NCBI GenBank assembly: GCA_037447655.1
Contig: JBBHKE010001279.1
Span: 88,114 to 152,113, forward strand
Source: Zygnema cylindricum
Taxonomy: Eukaryota; Streptophyta; Zygnematophyceae; Zygnematales; Zygnemataceae
Direction: 5' to 3'
Length of the DNA: 64,000 nt
In this document: in pieces, positions 1 to 17,426 of the stretch
Layout of the letters: every line of letters starts with the position of its first letter
Position numbering within the stretch: position 1 is the first letter of the stretch
The notes under the pieces: generated by a model
What the model was told of the DNA's origin: nothing
Seen by the model: only the letters and a program-made list of their open reading frames with translations
The model's database searches: none
Made by a program: the position numbers and the translations under genes

Positions 1-2559
1 TATTTTGCTTAAACTTCTCCCATATCCACATATGTATAATTCTCCCACAAGTGTGCACGGTGCAGTGCGCGGCGGCCGGAGCGTGCAGCGCGGCGACCAG
101 GCAGAGGGCGCTGCCGCCCAATGCCCAAATTGCAGAAGTACGGTAATTGGAGGGGAGGAGAGGGAGAGGGAGAGATTGTCGCGGCCAGACACTGCTTCAA
201 AGAATTAAAGAGGGAGAGAGAGTGGGAGACTGTGACAGACCGAGGACGCTGCCTCGAGGAAGCAAAATAATTTTTGAAAGAGGGATAGAGAGAGTGAGTT
301 ATTACAAGGAGTTTTTTGTTTTTTTCCCTCGAGTGTGTAGGTAACACTCTAATTCTGTATAATTTTTCCAAACATAATTTGGATATGTGATATGCTTAGT
401 TGGGCAGATATTGTAGATAAAACCTGCATTTTTTTAATCTCACCTCTAAGCTTGTAGTCGAAATACGACAGCCTCTCACTTATATGAGTTATATTGTAAA
501 ATAAAGGATGTTTTTAGGGAAGAAAATTAACTTTTAAGAAAGGAAGAGAATTTTTAGGAGGAATTGGGCGGAAGGAAAAAGGGAGAAATATTATTAGCAA
601 GAAATGTTTTGGAAATGGATAGGAAAGGGAGAAAACGTTATAATAACATGAGAGAAGTTTTTTAAAATATAAAGAAAGTAAAAGAAGGATAGCAGTTGCC
701 CTGAAGCAACCAGTCGATTCTTTTTTTCATGTAAATTACCACCTACAGTACTTTTTAAGCTTAACAAGTCAAGTTTTTCAAAACCCTATTTCCATGTAAT
801 TGTCAAATGTCACTGGAAACATGAGGTGAAGTTTCTACAAGCATCCTGCAACAGAGGAAACGAAAAATGGCATCAGACTCATTGGGCTAGTCCCTTAATT
901 GTGATTACTTATTGAACAATTTTCAAGAAAATTGTGTCCATTTTCATGTTTCTCACTAGTGAGTCCAACTGAAGAAGAAAAACAGCTTTTACGGTTGTCA
1001 AGATAATAAGCCAATTTTGTCGTGTCTGATTGTTCTTTCAGTTTTGAGGAAATGGCGAGACACTCCATGGAGAATAGTGTATGTATGGTCCCACACCACC
1101 TGTCTGACAATGCCTTGAAGAAGATATGGCACTTTCTTTTGTTTCTCCTTCCGCACAATTTTGGGCTGTTTGTGGTTCAATGACTGCTTAACTTCTGCAT
1201 GCACCTGCCAGTTGTTGAAGCCTGCTTACTCTCCCTTAACCACAGATATTTTTAGAATCATCCGTAAACTTTACATAATTAAGTTATGACTTTGACGTAC
1301 TTCGCAAAGGCAGTGCACACATTTAATAGATGCGGTTGAGTAGGCTGGGGGACTCCGGATATTCTTTGGCATTAGGGAAAACACCCCTAGCTGTTTGAGA
1401 GGTAACATAACATTCTCATCTAGGCACTGCTAGTTAAATTTGAGTAATTTGTGAAAGTTGAATTTCATAGTGTTGCGAGGTCAATTCTGGTAAAAGCTCT
1501 TTTGTCACAGCATGAGACTGGAAGAAGGTGGTTTTTTCAAAAAGTTCAATCAAGCAATCACACCATTTGCACCAATTAACGAAATGAATTATGCTAATTT
1601 GTACGGAAACAAATGTCTCGTCAGACAATGAGATTTTTGCTTGTGCCTTGCAATATGGGCTTAGTTATATTTTTTTTGAAAATTTCACTTTTTTTCAGAT
1701 ATTTTTTCGTCTTGATTTTTAGCTCGTGGGAAAATGTTGTGAGGAACTGTAGTTACAGGTTCAGTGATGGGATATTTAACTTCTTTTCCTTCTTATCGTT
1801 TTCAAATGAAGGAAAGAAGTCGAGGCTGCAACAAAATCCATTTGTCCACAAATGAAGAGTGGAAAACAAAATAATTCATGGAAGTTATAACTTTTAAGTA
1901 TGAGGTGGTTTATATCTGGCCCCCACCCCCTCTGAAGCTGTTTTCTCCCCGTCCATGTCAGCTCTCCTTCTCAGACTCTGTGGTGGCTCTCTCTCTCCCT
2001 CTCTAGTGCCATGGGCGAGGATTTCTCAGTATAGTCTCATTCATCTGCTAATAAGTCCCTGTTCCTCCCCTTTCTCCTCATTCCGTCCACCCCGGCAGTC
2101 CGACAGCCTTCCTGGCCCCCACAGGGGAGGTTTACTGTTGCGCATACGCATGCAGAATCGGGCTAAAGAGTATTGTAGCTCAGATATCATATTCTTTCAT
2201 GTTCCTAATATAAAAATACAAATAACATCGAGGATGCTGGGACATGGAGATCACAACATGCAAACATATAATTGATTATTCCAGAATTTTTTTTTGGGGA
2301 ACTTGAACATAATCTCCTTAACATATACAGCTACGTTACTCCAAGAAAATACCAAACATTTTAAATATTACATTTTTTTTCCTATCAATTTTAATACGTT
2401 TTAAAGTCGGAGTTGACAGACGAAATCTTATCGGAGCCACATCTAAAATATACGGGAAACAGTGTTCCTATGGCATTGTTGCCAGTACACGGAACATAGA
2501 AAACTTCCCTCCTACCTCATTGTGAGATCCCTCATTCTCCTACCGGCTGCACACTACTT
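1..2559. other. Downstream flank of enolase, no gene seen
   Basis: I see no coding family here. Short open frames near the left edge come from purine/pyrimidine-rich sequence (about 150-300 and 1935-2140) and show no domain. The part next to 2560 should contain the 3' untranslated region of the minus-strand enolase gene, but I could not place a polyadenylation site with confidence. Confidence 0.6.
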
Positions 2560-7910
<5,351 letters not shown>

Positions 7911-9747
7911 TCGCCGTCGCTATGGACATCTGCGACGCTTAACATTTCAGTTATTTCATTTCCGCACAGGCTCCGTATTTCCGGGGGGAGACATCCGCCG
8001 TCCGTGTGAGAGAGGCCGCGGAAGCTCGACACGAGGGTGGAGGCGATTGGCGGCGCGGGAGTGTCGTACGGAACCGGCGAGAAGTTGAGAAGTAGAGAAC
8101 ATTCCGGCGATGGACTTCGTCTGGAAACCGAGCGCTATAGTAGCACACTCGCTTGGAAGGCCTCCAGAGCGGAGCGAGGATCGTGTGACGACGTGGCTGT
8201 GAGCTGGCTGTCGAGATCGCAAATGCTACTTGTGTGTTGTACAATTCGAAAAAACATAAAGTGCCGTACAGCCTACAACACAAACTTAGAAATAGGCCTG
8301 TAATGTGGATGCCACATACTGGTACCTGGACACTTACAATATTTATAAAATCCATATTTTGGGCCCGGTTTTGTGCTTTATTCTCTGTTTTAATTACATT
8401 TTTAGTCTTGAGTGCTATTATGGGCAAAACACCAACTCTTTGAGAAATCTGATAGTAGACATTAGTGTCACTCAAAGCGAAATTTGTCAACTATTTTTAA
8501 ACATATTCTTTGTCTTGTTTTTCTACTTTTTTTGTGTGTGGTGTTCAGTGGTTCTAGTCTTCCTAATGGATTTACTTCTTCTTGGGTATTGAATTCTGCA
8601 AGCATATTCAAAAATTCTCGAGGATTTGTTTTAATTTGCATGTTTCTATACAAAAATCCATTTTATGTTGTGTTTTTCTTAGAATTATAGTCCTTTAAAA
8701 CTTTGAATAAAAACTAAAAATAGGATTTTTATAGAAGACATTATTATAAGCAATTATAGTTTTCTATTCACATTTAAGCATCAAGATCTTCTTAAGGATT
8801 TCATCGTAGACGTTATTATTTTTCCACTCCAAAATTTTATCAACTAAGTCGTTACATTATTCATCATTATTTACAATGTCATGTTTTCGGATTGTTATTT
8901 CATATTTTCATATTGTGTTTTTCAAAATGTATTTTTCTAGTTATTTTTCTTAATGATGAAAAAAACCGATATCTTTCATGAGCATTTAAACCTGCGAAGT
9001 AGGAAATAAAGGAGAGGTGGGCGAAGATGGACGAGGAGAAATGACTGGTCGCCTCCCGGCCCCTATCATTTTATTTTTTCATCTCTGTCGAGAAAGTTTA
9101 CAAAGAGAAATACTATAAAGGTGAATTTTACAAATAAAGTATTATAAAAGGGAACTATATAAATTAAATATTATAAAGAGTAAGATTTTATTATGAAAAC
9201 CGCAACGGTTAAACCATCTAAGTACAAAACTTGATTGATGTCGAAAAGTTTTCACTACCATTAAAGGCGACAAGTAGAAAACCAAAAGTATGTACAAAAC
9301 CTACAGAATGTGAACAACACTAAGAGTAAAATCAGGGAAAACAAAATAAACAAAAACAAACATTGAAATTAAACTAGAACACCATTGAAAACCACGCTAT
9401 ACACAAGCTCTAAATGACAAGATGAGACGTCGGCCAAAAGCCTCAAACAAGTTCGCACTAAAGGTTAGAGCGACAAATATCATCAATGTGCACAGGGTGA
9501 CGCAGAGGTAAATCACGCATGCCCCACCATAGTTCACCACCATGCTTTGTCAGATAAAGGCCGATGTTTATGATCGTTGAATGGCAACTGGCACTAAAAA
9601 GGTGGCATGAGAGTCGGGGGAGGGCTAACAAGTCCCCTAACCTCAAGAGACCGTTGAGCAAAAATCACGGATGAAGTTGTCGAATGACATGTCCAAGGGC
9701 CCAAATATCTCGAAAGCAAAAAATATTAAGTTGTCCCCCATGTTCTG
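7911..9747. other. Intergenic, AT-rich, no gene seen
   Basis: Short open frames on both strands around 7950-8690 overlap each other and show no recognisable motif. From about 8330 to 9400 the sequence is strongly AT-rich. A divergent transcript sharing the enolase promoter cannot be excluded, but nothing supports one. Confidence 0.5.
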
Positions 9748-9845
9748 GTAAGCGTTATCGCGTTCTTTATAGGTCGCAGCATCTCGAGTGGTGCTAGTAA
9801 GTGTAATCCCATTTTTTAGAGGTCGCTGTATCTCGAGTCGCAACA
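9748..9845. repeat. 49-bp imperfect tandem duplication
   Basis: Two similar units start at 9748 and 9797. Both begin GTAAG and share a 'taggtcgc ... atctcgagt' core, which gives a 49-bp offset. No function is apparent. Confidence 0.5.
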
Positions 9846-10100
9846 CCAATGTGTAATGTCGCACGCGTCGAAACATGGGATCCCGTACAGTCGGTGACAA
9901 CTACATCCTTTGGTGTTCTCGCTACACCTTTAAGATCCATGCGAGGGCCGCTCACTCCCATAAATTGTGAACATGGCGGGAGGATATGGGACACCTCAAG
10001 TTTCATTGCCTTGCTTCACTACCCACTCAATTGCATCTCACACCGGATCATGTGTCGTCGTACGTTCCCCACAGTGTGAACAAAAGAGCAAATTGACACC

Positions 10101-11017
10101 TTAGTCATTGATAAATTGACCACGAATGTAATGAGGCTTACTCAAAAGAGAGGGGTGTGGCGAACCAAGACGTAAATGGAGTGTGCACAAAAATTGTTGA
10201 GAAAATAAACGGAGTGAGGCAAAAAATTGATTACCGACGAGGTAAGCCCCAACACATGGACTTGAGCAAGAGCGTAGACAAGCAAATGTGTCAACCGTAG
10301 GCAACGCCTCACGAAGTGTTTTGAAGTCAACAACGGCTACTTTATCGACGTTGTTGCACCCTGCAATGACTACTACTGACGGTAGAGATCGCATGGGCCA
10401 AGACAGACCACAAACGCAATGAGGCTTACCCAAAAGTGAGGGGTGTGGCAAGCTAAGACGTAAACAGAGAGTATAAGATTTTTTTTGAGAAGATAAACGG
10501 AGTGAGGCGATAATTTTAGTAGATATGAGCCAAGCCCCACCACATGGTATTGAGCAAGAGAGTAGTCGAGCTCGTGGGTCAAACGTAGGTAACGCCTCAC
10601 GAAGGTTTTTAAAGTCAACAAGGACTACCTTATCGATGTTGTTGCACCCGACAATGAACGTTGGTGAGGAGGGAAGATAACAATTAAACAACATATCGGC
10701 ATATGACTTGCAAAAGCACACGAGAAGGCAATGAATTGCTGAAATGATAATGATCTTTCGTCGATGGTAGATATTGCATAGGCCAAGATAGGATTATCGA
10801 CCACTACAAAATTATAATTAACGATAGATGCAACCAATGCCAAACTACCCAAGTAAGGTGTTGGTGCTACGGTGGTTGTAGGAAACAGACCAAAACCCCC
10901 AAAAGTGGTAGGTAAAGCTGTTTGTAGACGAGCAAGGAGGCCTTCGAGATGGTAAAAAATACCATGCCCAACAAGTTGAAGCAAAATTGCAAACAGATGA
11001 TCATCAAAATCTGAAAA
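10101..11017 (-). pseudogene. Decayed ORF pair, possibly LINE-derived
   Basis: Two overlapping open frames in different phases (about 11053-10625 and 10721-10101) cover this stretch. The first contains LPTTFGGFGL and TPYLGSLALVASIVN. I associate that GGxGL...AP.AYL.S pattern with the region after reverse transcriptase in LINE-like ORFs of algae and plants. The match is from memory and weak. The upstream end is cut by the Gypsy-1 LTR at 11018. The second frame consists mostly of a repeated 96-residue unit. There are no catalytic motifs, so function is unknown. Confidence 0.3.
10123..10655 (-). repeat. 288-bp in-frame tandem duplication
   Basis: Units at about 10123-10367 and 10411-10655 are offset by exactly 288 bases. 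For example, 'atgaggctta' occurs at 10131 and 10419, and 'gttgttgcacc' at 10350 and 10638. Because 288 is divisible by three, one minus-strand frame reads through both and encodes two similar segments, each containing LREALPT. Confidence 0.7.
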
Positions 11018-11602
11018 TCCATCATCGCCTTGGACTAGCCAGGCCAGAGTCAACGCTCCGTTGAATAGGTTTTACCTGGGCCAACCATTTATCAGCAAGG
11101 ACTCAGATTGTCCAATGCAAAAACGTGCGAAATCTCTTACTAACTACTTAGCATTTCTAACAAATCAAACGCTACGTTACACTACGTAAAATTTACGTGC
11201 AAAAGTGTGCGCCAAACGAGACGCAACTTCACACGAACGTGCGTCGTAAATTTCGCACGCAAAACTTCCTACGAAATTCCATAAACTAAAGTTGACGTTT
11301 CGTACTAAAAATTGTACGAAACGAACCATCGTGCGTACCAAACGAAATATTTATTTCATTTAGTACTTTATAAACGTACACCTTGAATTCCGCGGATAGT
11401 TTGACACTTAACCCGTAACAATGAACACCCAATTGTTATTTTGACATCGCGCTGTCACCTAAATTCACGAATCACTATATCTTTTAAAATACAACCCCAA
11501 ATCGTGCAATTCTTTCACGGATGTCTATCAAATTCAAAACTCTATTTTCCTAACACTTAAATGCCCATTTACGAACAAGTTTGATCCACTATTACTGTTA
11601 CA
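11018..11602 (-). repeat. Gypsy-1 3' LTR, outer end missing
   Basis: On the minus strand the LTR begins TGTAACAG at 11602. It runs to 11018, where similarity to the other LTR stops abruptly. The 11018-11493 part matches 17823-18345. The missing part corresponds to 17427-17822 of the other copy. Confidence 0.75.
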
Positions 11603-11617
11603 TCATCCCCTCTTTAT
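11603..11617 (-). other. Gypsy-1 polypurine tract
   Basis: On the minus strand AAAGAGGGGATGA directly precedes the TGTAACAG start of the 3' LTR. This is the expected plus-strand primer position. Confidence 0.6.
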
Positions 11618-11743
11618 ATTTAAAAGACCTCAGTTAAAACACATTTCATTCGCAAGACGGGGCTTTTATATTATTATCCTTCCAATACCTTTGTAAAAAC
11701 TCAGAATTTTTATCTTCTAAAGTTAAATCATCTTCTTGCCTTC

Positions 11744-13028
11744 CTAGATAATGCACTTGTAGAATATAGTATTGCCAACCTTAAACCGTTGACCAACCCA
11801 ATCTATTACCCATCTGTGAACCTTATGTTCTATAATTATTAAGGGATCTAATTCTAATTCTCCTTCAATTGGTCGAAGATTTGCTAGTTTCAACTGGCTG
11901 ATGTGTATCACTGGATGAATTTTTGTTGGAGGAAAGTCCAATTTGGCAACAACTGACAATATCATCTCGATTACCATAAAGGGTCCGATCTACTTAGGAG
12001 AAAATTTCCCTATAAGATCCGATTGTCCCTCGATCTTGCACCTGTAATGAGTTGTTGAAAGCCAAACCTTGTCACTTGTGCTTAACACCCAATCACCCCG
12101 TTTGCGGTTAGCATTTAGTTTTTGCATTCGTTGTGCCTCCACTAATGCATACTGGGCTGTTTTCCAAACCGTTTGAATGTATTCCCAAAATTCTGTTCTA
12201 GAACCCCTATTCTCTTAAGTAACCCGTGTTATTAAGTCCAATGCTTCTCTCGGTTGGTATCCGTATGTAACTTCAAACGGTGAGAATCTTTTACTAGCAT
12301 GTTTACATGAATTTTATGCAAATTGTATTAATGGCAGTTTAGATTCCCATGTGTTCTGAACCCCACTGCAAACAGTCCTAAACATTTCTTATAGCGTACG
12401 GTTCATCCTTTCTGTTTGTCCATCTGTATGAGGATGATAAGAGGTTCTTTTTTTTAATTCAGTGCCTAAATTTTGATGCAATTCTTTCCAAAATGTAGAC
12501 GTAAATTTAGAATCCTTATCACTGACTATAAACAAGGGAACTCCATGATGTCTGACCACGCTGTCAAAATATAACTTTGCAATATCTACCACTGAATGAG
12601 TATATTTTGCAAGGGATAAAGATTGCCATTTTATTGAACCTATCGACTACGACCATGATACTATCATTTCTTCTAGATGTAGTTGGTAACCTGACAATAA
12701 AATGTATACTGACAAATTCCCATGGTCTTTTCAAGATATCCAAAGGTTTTAAGAAACCTTTACGTTTCTGTTTACTAGGTTTACTCTGTTGGCAAGGGAC
12801 ACAACTCTCCACGTGTTTCAAAACCTCTTTTGCCATCCCAGGCCAAAACAATCTACTCTGCAACCGACTGAGAGTTTTATCTCGACCTAGATGTCCTAAA
12901 TGCTCATGGGCTTCTTGTAAAAGTTGTTTTCTTAAGTCTCCCATTTCATGAATATATAATCTATCCCTTTTTCGCAAATACAGTAAACCATCTTCTATTC
13001 TAAAGTTTTGGACATGCTTCTCATTCAA
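11744..13028 (-). pseudogene. Gypsy-1 integrase
   Basis: Fragments read: zinc-binding HHCC region (AHEHLGHLGRDKT, CVPCQQSK), catalytic core, then a C-terminal piece with IHPVIHISQLK. The second core Asp (VSDKDSKFTS) and the Glu (HTDGQTERMNRTL) are present. The first catalytic Asp appears replaced by His (FVSIHFIV where families have MDFI). Stops and frameshifts split the protein into at least three frames. Confidence 0.85.
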
Positions 13029-13281
13029 TAGGTCAGAATTCCCTTCGAAATATTATTGCAAATCAAAACAAAATAGTGATCTTTATCATAACCATTTTTA
13101 ACACCATCTAAAAACAATTTATCTTGAACCACCACATTTATTTCAAAACATCTACTTAAAGGATCTGCTACTACATTTGTCTTTCCATGAATATGCTTGA
13201 CATTAAATGTGAATTATGCCAATTTTTGCATCCATCTAACCTGTCTGCCAGTCATAATCTGTGCATCACTTGATCTCTAAA

Positions 13282-14368
13282 CTATGCCAAGAGTGCTTTA
13301 TTATCACAGTAAATTGTAAATTCTTTATTATGCAAATAACAACGCCATTTCACCAATGCATGAACTATTGCGAGTAATTCTTTTTCCTGTGCTGGATAGT
13401 TCTTTTCAGCATCATTGAATTTCCTGGACTCAAAAGCAATAGAATAAAAATGTTTTCTGACTTTTTGACTTATGATTGTACAAAGACCTTTATCAGATGC
13501 ATCAGTAGTGATCAGAACTTCAAATTCCCCAGCAGGATCAGGATACACCAGTCTAGGGGTAGAGGTCAAATTCCCTTTTAGTTCCTCGAAAGCTCTCTCT
13601 TGATCGGCTCCCCACACAAACGTCTCCTTCTCCAGAAGTAAATCCGTCAATGGTGCAGCGATCATACTGAAGTTCCTGATAAATTTCCTGTAATAAGTGG
13701 CCAATCCCAAAAATGATCTAACTTCTATGACATTAGTGGGTTGCTTCCAATTTTGGATTGCATTAATTTTGGATAGATTTGTTTCAACACTTTCCCCACT
13801 AACTATAAAAAAATAACTTTTCACTTTTATGAAAACTAGATTTTGACAATTTTCCATATAAATTTCTTTCTCTTAACCTTTCCCACACTTTCTTTAAATG
13901 AATTACATGTTGTTCTTTAGATTCACTGTAAATTAGAAGATCATCTATAAACACCTGAACAAACTCATATATATAATCAGAAAATGTTTGGTTCATTAAT
14001 CTATGATAAGTAGGCGGTACATTCGTCAAACCAAATGGCATTACTATCCATTCAAAATAACCGACTCTAGTTCTTAAAGCAGTTTTATCAACATTTTCAG
14101 TTCTAATTAGCACCTGATTAAAGCCACTACGTAGATCAATCAAAGAATATAATTTAGCACCTTTCAAACGATCTATCAAATCAAAAATTAAAGGTAACGA
14201 ATACTTATCCTTCATCGTAATCTTGTTTAGACTACAATAGTCGACACATTTCCTCAACGTCCCGTCTTTCTTTTTGACGAAGAGAACAGGTGCTCCGTAC
14301 GGTGATTTGCTGGGCTAAATATGTCATTTCTCCAAAAGCTCATTGATTTGTTTCTTTAACTCCTCCTG
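13282..14368 (-). pseudogene. Gypsy-1 reverse transcriptase and RNase H
   Basis: Reverse transcriptase shows CVDYCSLNKITMKDKYSLP, SLIDLRSGFNQ, MPFGLTNVP and the catalytic FIDDLLIYS. RNase H follows with LITTDASDKG, ESRKFNDAEKNYPAQEKE and TIYCDNKALL. A frameshift near 13800-13860 separates the two. Upstream of 14257 the conserved SPYGAPVLFVKKKDGT block is interrupted by stops. Confidence 0.9.
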
Positions 14369-14818
14369 CTAAAAAAAGCTATGCTTATAAATTACTGTGA
14401 CAGGAGGGTTACATCCAGGATACAAGTTAATAACATGTTTTACATCTCGGGAAGGTGGCCTTCCTGAGGGTAAATCACTTCGAAAAAAATCCCGGAATTT
14501 AAAAATCAAATCCTTAACTGCACCATCAGAGCTATTATTGTCAGTTACAAATTCAGATTTTTGTTTTTCAAGATTTTTAGTGGTGTCTGATTTAGGAATA
14601 ACATGAATGTTAGTGTTTTCTCCCCCCATTTCATCAGTAACTGACTCAGTTACTAATAACAAGAAAGCATGATTTGTTTTATCTTTTAAATGTTTTTTAC
14701 ATTGTTTAGCTGAAATCAAACCCTCCACTCCCAACTTGGCTATGTTCTTTTTATAATTCCTATGCAACTTCTTCGAAGGTAATGCTTGCAAAACCTTCCC
14801 ACTGTTTTCAGACTTCAC
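14369..14818 (-). pseudogene. Gypsy-1 protease-RT spacer
   Basis: This is an open frame of about 149 residues between protease and RT. Its end (DLPSGRPPSRDVKHVINL) matches the usual Ty3/gypsy lead-in to reverse transcriptase (LPP.R..DH.I.L). The rest is Lys/Ser-rich and unrecognised. Confidence 0.6.
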
Positions 14819-15145
14819 TCACAAAGTGTTAGTTTCCCAATTAATTTGAGGGTTATGTTCTGTTAACCAGGGTTTTCCTAGTATGAGCTCCTCACTACCC
14901 AAATTCCTTATTTCACACACAACTTTCATTTTATGACCGTGTATTTCAACTTCTATTGTGTCAGTTTGTAAATCTAATGTGGACTTATTACCATTTGCCA
15001 CCTGAATATACAAAGGTTTTTCTCTTATGAATGTAGGAATGTTGTTTTCCTCAACAAATCTATGTGAAATAAATTTATGTGTAGCACTTGAATCTACCAT
15101 AACTCTCAATGGTTTTCCTTCCACTAAAGACTTGAATATGATCAT
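14819..15145 (-). pseudogene. Gypsy-1 aspartic protease
   Basis: This is a retropepsin-like domain that would cut the Gag-Pol polyprotein. VMVDSSATHKFIS corresponds to the catalytic D-[ST]-G-A motif, with Ser in place of Gly. ILGKPWLTEHNPQINW is the conserved C-terminal block. It is open over about 108 residues. Confidence 0.8.
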
Positions 15146-15449
15146 ACTGTGTCTAATGTCATCGTTCCTAACATAGGTCTGTTGTTAAGAGTTTCATCAG
15201 AAGGATTGTTTTAATTATGGAGTGTAGTTAGCATCATAATAAACTTAGCTATCTTAGCCTTTCCATTCATTAGCTTGCCCTCCAAAGCTAACTCCTTAAC
15301 CTTTGGATCAAGTCGACTCAATTGAGGACTTTCAGCTAGTCCTTTCCGTTTCCCACTCTTTGGGCTTCTTGCTCAGCTAGGTATAATGCAATATCTTCCT
15401 GAAGACCTTTATTCACATGAACTGTTTCAAAAGATCCCTTATCTGTACA

Positions 15450-16348
15450 GTCGTTAGCGTAATAATATGGACCTCCGCATTTAAAACAAGTGACTCTCTT
15501 CTTCGGTTTTGTGCATTCTTTGTTGAAATGTCACTCCTCTCCACAGTTATAACCGTTAATTTTCTTCAATTGTGCACATTCAGATGCCCTATGACCTCTT
15601 TTTTATGACAAATAGTGCATCTGGGAATGGTAAGATTAGGTTTTTGAACGTTACTGCTCGGTTTAGGACTCTTAATGTAGCCCTCTCTATTTTGAAATTT
15701 ATTTCTTACATTAACACTCTTTCCACCCCTCTGATTCCCCCTAAAGATATTTTGTCTATTAACCAGATCTGCATTCAGACCTTCTTCCTCAAGTTCCTCC
15801 TCACCCCACTCTGATACTTCATTGAAATTTCCTCTGAGTGATCGATTTTCACGATTATACCCCAACTAATCCTCTAATTCCAATGACTTATTTTGTAATT
15901 CTTTCAAATTGATAAATTTTTGATGTTTCAGTTCTGATTTCAGTATAAGATTCAGATAGTTCAAAAAATGCAACCTAGCCATTTCATCAGTCAAACCTAT
16001 GACATGAATGCTAGATGAGTCAAATTCCACAATATAATCTTTCACAGATGCAGTCTGCTTACAGTTCAACCACTTTTCTTCTATTCTGGATTTATAAGTG
16101 ACAGACAAAAAACACAATTTGATCGCGGTTTTAAAAGTTTCCCAATCAGCATTGTCAGGAATCAAATTAGACTTCCTCTGAGTGTAATACCAAATTTGAG
16201 CATCACCTTTCAGACAGCTAACAGCAAAAGAAGTATAATCATCACGATCACAGTTCCTAGATTCGAAATAGTACTCTATATGAAAAATCCAAGCATATAA
16301 CTCATCAATCTTCATACCATCAAGTGATGGTGCTTCACTGATAGACAA
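15450..16348 (-). pseudogene. Gypsy-1 Gag with zinc knuckles
   Basis: The capsid-like region contains YYFESRNC, DAQIWYYTQRK, NADWETFK and SVKDYIVEFD. An in-frame TAG at 15868-15866 interrupts it and the frame then continues. A zinc knuckle (CTICHKK) follows. After a frameshift the remaining Cys/His residues continue (GHRASEC), with a second partial knuckle and a third (CFKCGGPYYYANDC) in other frames. These would form the RNA-binding nucleocapsid. Confidence 0.8.
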
Positions 16349-17412
16349 TTTTAGATCCCTTATCCTCTTAGGTCTATCGTGATCATCATCTCTAAAAGTG
16401 GCATTTCTGTTATTACTCTCACCCTTTTGGCCATTAACATCATTTCTGGTGTGAATTTATTTAATTTACTCATCCAATTTCTGGTTTGAAACATTTCCAT
16501 TTTCCTTAACATCCTTCAATTCACTTTTCAACTATGAAATTGTTTTATCCACAACAGCAGCATGATTATTCAATCTTTTGACCAATTTTACACTACGCTT
16601 TTTCAACACATTCAAGGCATTTTCCATTTGACGTTTCCATGCAGAATTTGCCATTACCAAACACCAAAATCAAGTAATAAGAAAGCAGAGTATAATTATC
16701 CAAAAGAGTTTGCAACAGATTTGAAGTCCTCAGATTTCTCCAATCCAAACCTTCCTTGCCTCAACAAATTTTTTGAATTATATCAAAATTTGAAAATCAA
16801 ATAAACATTCAAAGTATATTAGTGAATTTTAATTTTCCCAAACATTGAAATATTAAAGTAAAAAGTTTCCCCACAAATTTTGCAGCAGAAAAATTCCAAG
16901 CTCTCAAAGGTAAAATTCAACCACAAATTTTGCATCAACAAAATTGAAAGCAATCAAAGGTAACAATTTAGGGTTTGAAAAGTTTTAAGTCATTTTTGGA
17001 CTCCTTAGCTCTTGAAGAAGTAAAGTGCTCCGCTTTCTTCCTCCACCATTAGCAAATTCCCCATTTCCCACTACATTAGGATCTTTTGTTCTTTAATCCT
17101 CACATCCTCACCCTTCATGGCTTCAAGCCCTCCCTCTACATATGAATCATTGCTAGGAGAAGGCAAGTTTGTTTGGCTTGTAGGTAATTGGAGTGAGTTT
17201 CAGCGGTGGCTACACTCCCCATCCCGCTTTAGTCCTTAGAATCTGAGCACGCCCCACATCTAACAAGCGGCCGATGGTAGTGTAATCACTTTGTTTCCCT
17301 CCAATCCCCTATCACTTCACATTGTGGTTCTACCGACACAGGTTAGAGCACCCTCACCGGTCACGACAGTTGATATTCGGGTAAGCAAACTTCTCATTGG
17401 TTTCTAACCAAG

Positions 17413-17424
17413 GCTTTGATACCA
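17413..17424 (-). other. Gypsy-1 primer-binding site, tRNA-iMet 3' end
   Basis: On the minus strand TGGTATCAAAGC lies two bases after the LTR end. It differs by one base from the common plant retrotransposon primer site TGGTATCAGAGC. Confidence 0.85.
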
Positions 17425-17426
17425 TA

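Noticed and set aside
9-371. 120-residue minus-strand frame at the left edge
   Set aside because: It overlaps other frames, is partly purine-tract sequence and has no family motif.
7951-8690. Overlapping frames on both strands upstream of enolase
   Set aside because: They are mutually overlapping, lack motifs, and codon structure is not visible. They could hide an exon of a divergent gene but nothing supports it.
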